Origin: CAZRUM01 sp964603435
GTDB lineage: Bacteria > Patescibacteriota > Patescibacteriia > Magasanikbacterales > UBA922
Length of the DNA stretch: 5,470 nucleotides
NCBI GenBank assembly: GCA_964603435.1
Contig: CAZRUM010000042.1
Location: 1 to 5,470 of the forward strand
Direction of reading: 5' to 3'
The translations under genes and the position numbers were made by a program. How positions within the stretch are numbered: position 1 is the stretch's first letter; the number at the start of each line of letters is the position of its first letter. This document shows, piece by piece, positions 5,307 to 5,470 of the stretch. The notes beneath the pieces are model-generated. The model saw nothing but the letters and a program-made list of their open reading frames with translations, had not been told where the DNA came from and did no database searches.

Positions 5307-5355
5307 CATGATATCAATACAACAAATACAACTCCCAATCACCCACTCTGACGAC
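5298..5355 (+). repeat. Direct repeat, downstream copy
   Basis: This is the partner of 4506-4563 (53/58). It covers the last two codons and stop of the methyltransferase and the first 16 codons of the intact flavoprotein gene. This copy is the functional one because the reading frame continues to the end of the window. Confidence 0.9.
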
Positions 5356-5470
5356 GAACTGCAAGAAAATATTGCAAAACTTTTAGGATTGAGTTTTGAT
5401 CAAGTTGAAAACTTTAAGATTACAAAACGAGCCATAGATTCTAGAAAAAAACGTCAGATGATATATTTTG
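5308..5470 (+). CDS. FAD-dependent dehydrogenase (COG2509), N-terminal part
   Basis: The first 54 codons of a gene run off the right edge. The start (MISIQQIQLPITHSDDELQ, then FKITKRAIDSRKK) matches the N-terminal region of COG2509, the uncharacterised NAD(P)/FAD-dependent dehydrogenases, where a small domain precedes the FAD-binding GxGxxG. Typical signs are the P-[IL]-x-H-S start, the K-[RK]-[AS]-[IL]-D-[SA]-R-[KR]-K segment at residues 40-48, and the beginning of the next strand (MIYF). The FAD motif itself lies beyond the window. It begins 1 base after the methyltransferase stop, so translation is probably coupled. Full-length members usually exceed 400 residues. Cellular substrate is unknown. 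Confidence 0.85.
   Translation, partial: MISIQQIQLPITHSDDELQENIAKLLGLSFDQVENFKITKRAIDSRKKRQMIYF

Noticed and set aside
1..5470. CRISPR array, tRNA genes or a recoded (TGA as Gly/Trp) genetic code
   Set aside because: No regularly spaced repeats and no tRNA-like cloverleaf were seen. Every recognised gene reads through without in-frame TGA using TGG for Trp.

Overview
The window is 5.47 kb of compact, AT-rich DNA with every supported gene on the + strand. The organism is most likely a Candidate Phyla Radiation (Patescibacteria, Parcubacteria-like) bacterium. The grounds are indirect: gaps between genes of only 1-10 bases in several places, starts preceded by plain A/T runs instead of Shine-Dalgarno sequences, a DUF5661 protein, and a small membrane protein of a type I associate with CPR and Bacteroidetes. 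TGA and TAA both act as stops and no in-frame TGA is needed, so the standard code fits. No rRNA or tRNA is present to fix the lineage.

Left part (1-2350), about 35-40 % GC: a housekeeping run of cysteinyl-tRNA synthetase (cysS), a peptidase E-like S51 serine peptidase 4 bases downstream, and a DUF5661 protein.

Middle (2351-2755): a small GC-rich block, about 54 % GC, holding one 84-residue hydrophobic ORF with the only good Shine-Dalgarno in the window. It is bounded by imperfect 23-base inverted repeats (20/23) and has a hairpin after the stop. It looks like an inserted cassette. A three-helix membrane protein (2756-3097) follows.

Right-centre (3162-4509), roughly 20-27 % GC by sampled lines: a tight two-gene unit. 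The first gene encodes a probable PD-(D/E)XK (DUF559/Vsr-like) nuclease with a CxxC pair near each end. The second encodes a divergent nitrilase-fold protein. Composition and pairing suggest a transferred accessory module, and a defence role is possible but unproven.

Right end (4506-5470): a HemK/PrmC-like methyltransferase lying between two copies of a 58-base sequence. The downstream copy is the true start of a COG2509 FAD-dependent dehydrogenase gene that runs off the window. The upstream copy is a 16-codon stub of the same start. All five differences between the copies fall at third codon positions, so the stub diverged while still coding. The methyltransferase therefore sits as a 792-base unit between direct repeats. 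Recombination between them would remove it and place the nitrilase gene directly before an intact flavoprotein gene. Overall, the window reads as a conserved backbone interrupted by at least two or three insertions of differing composition.
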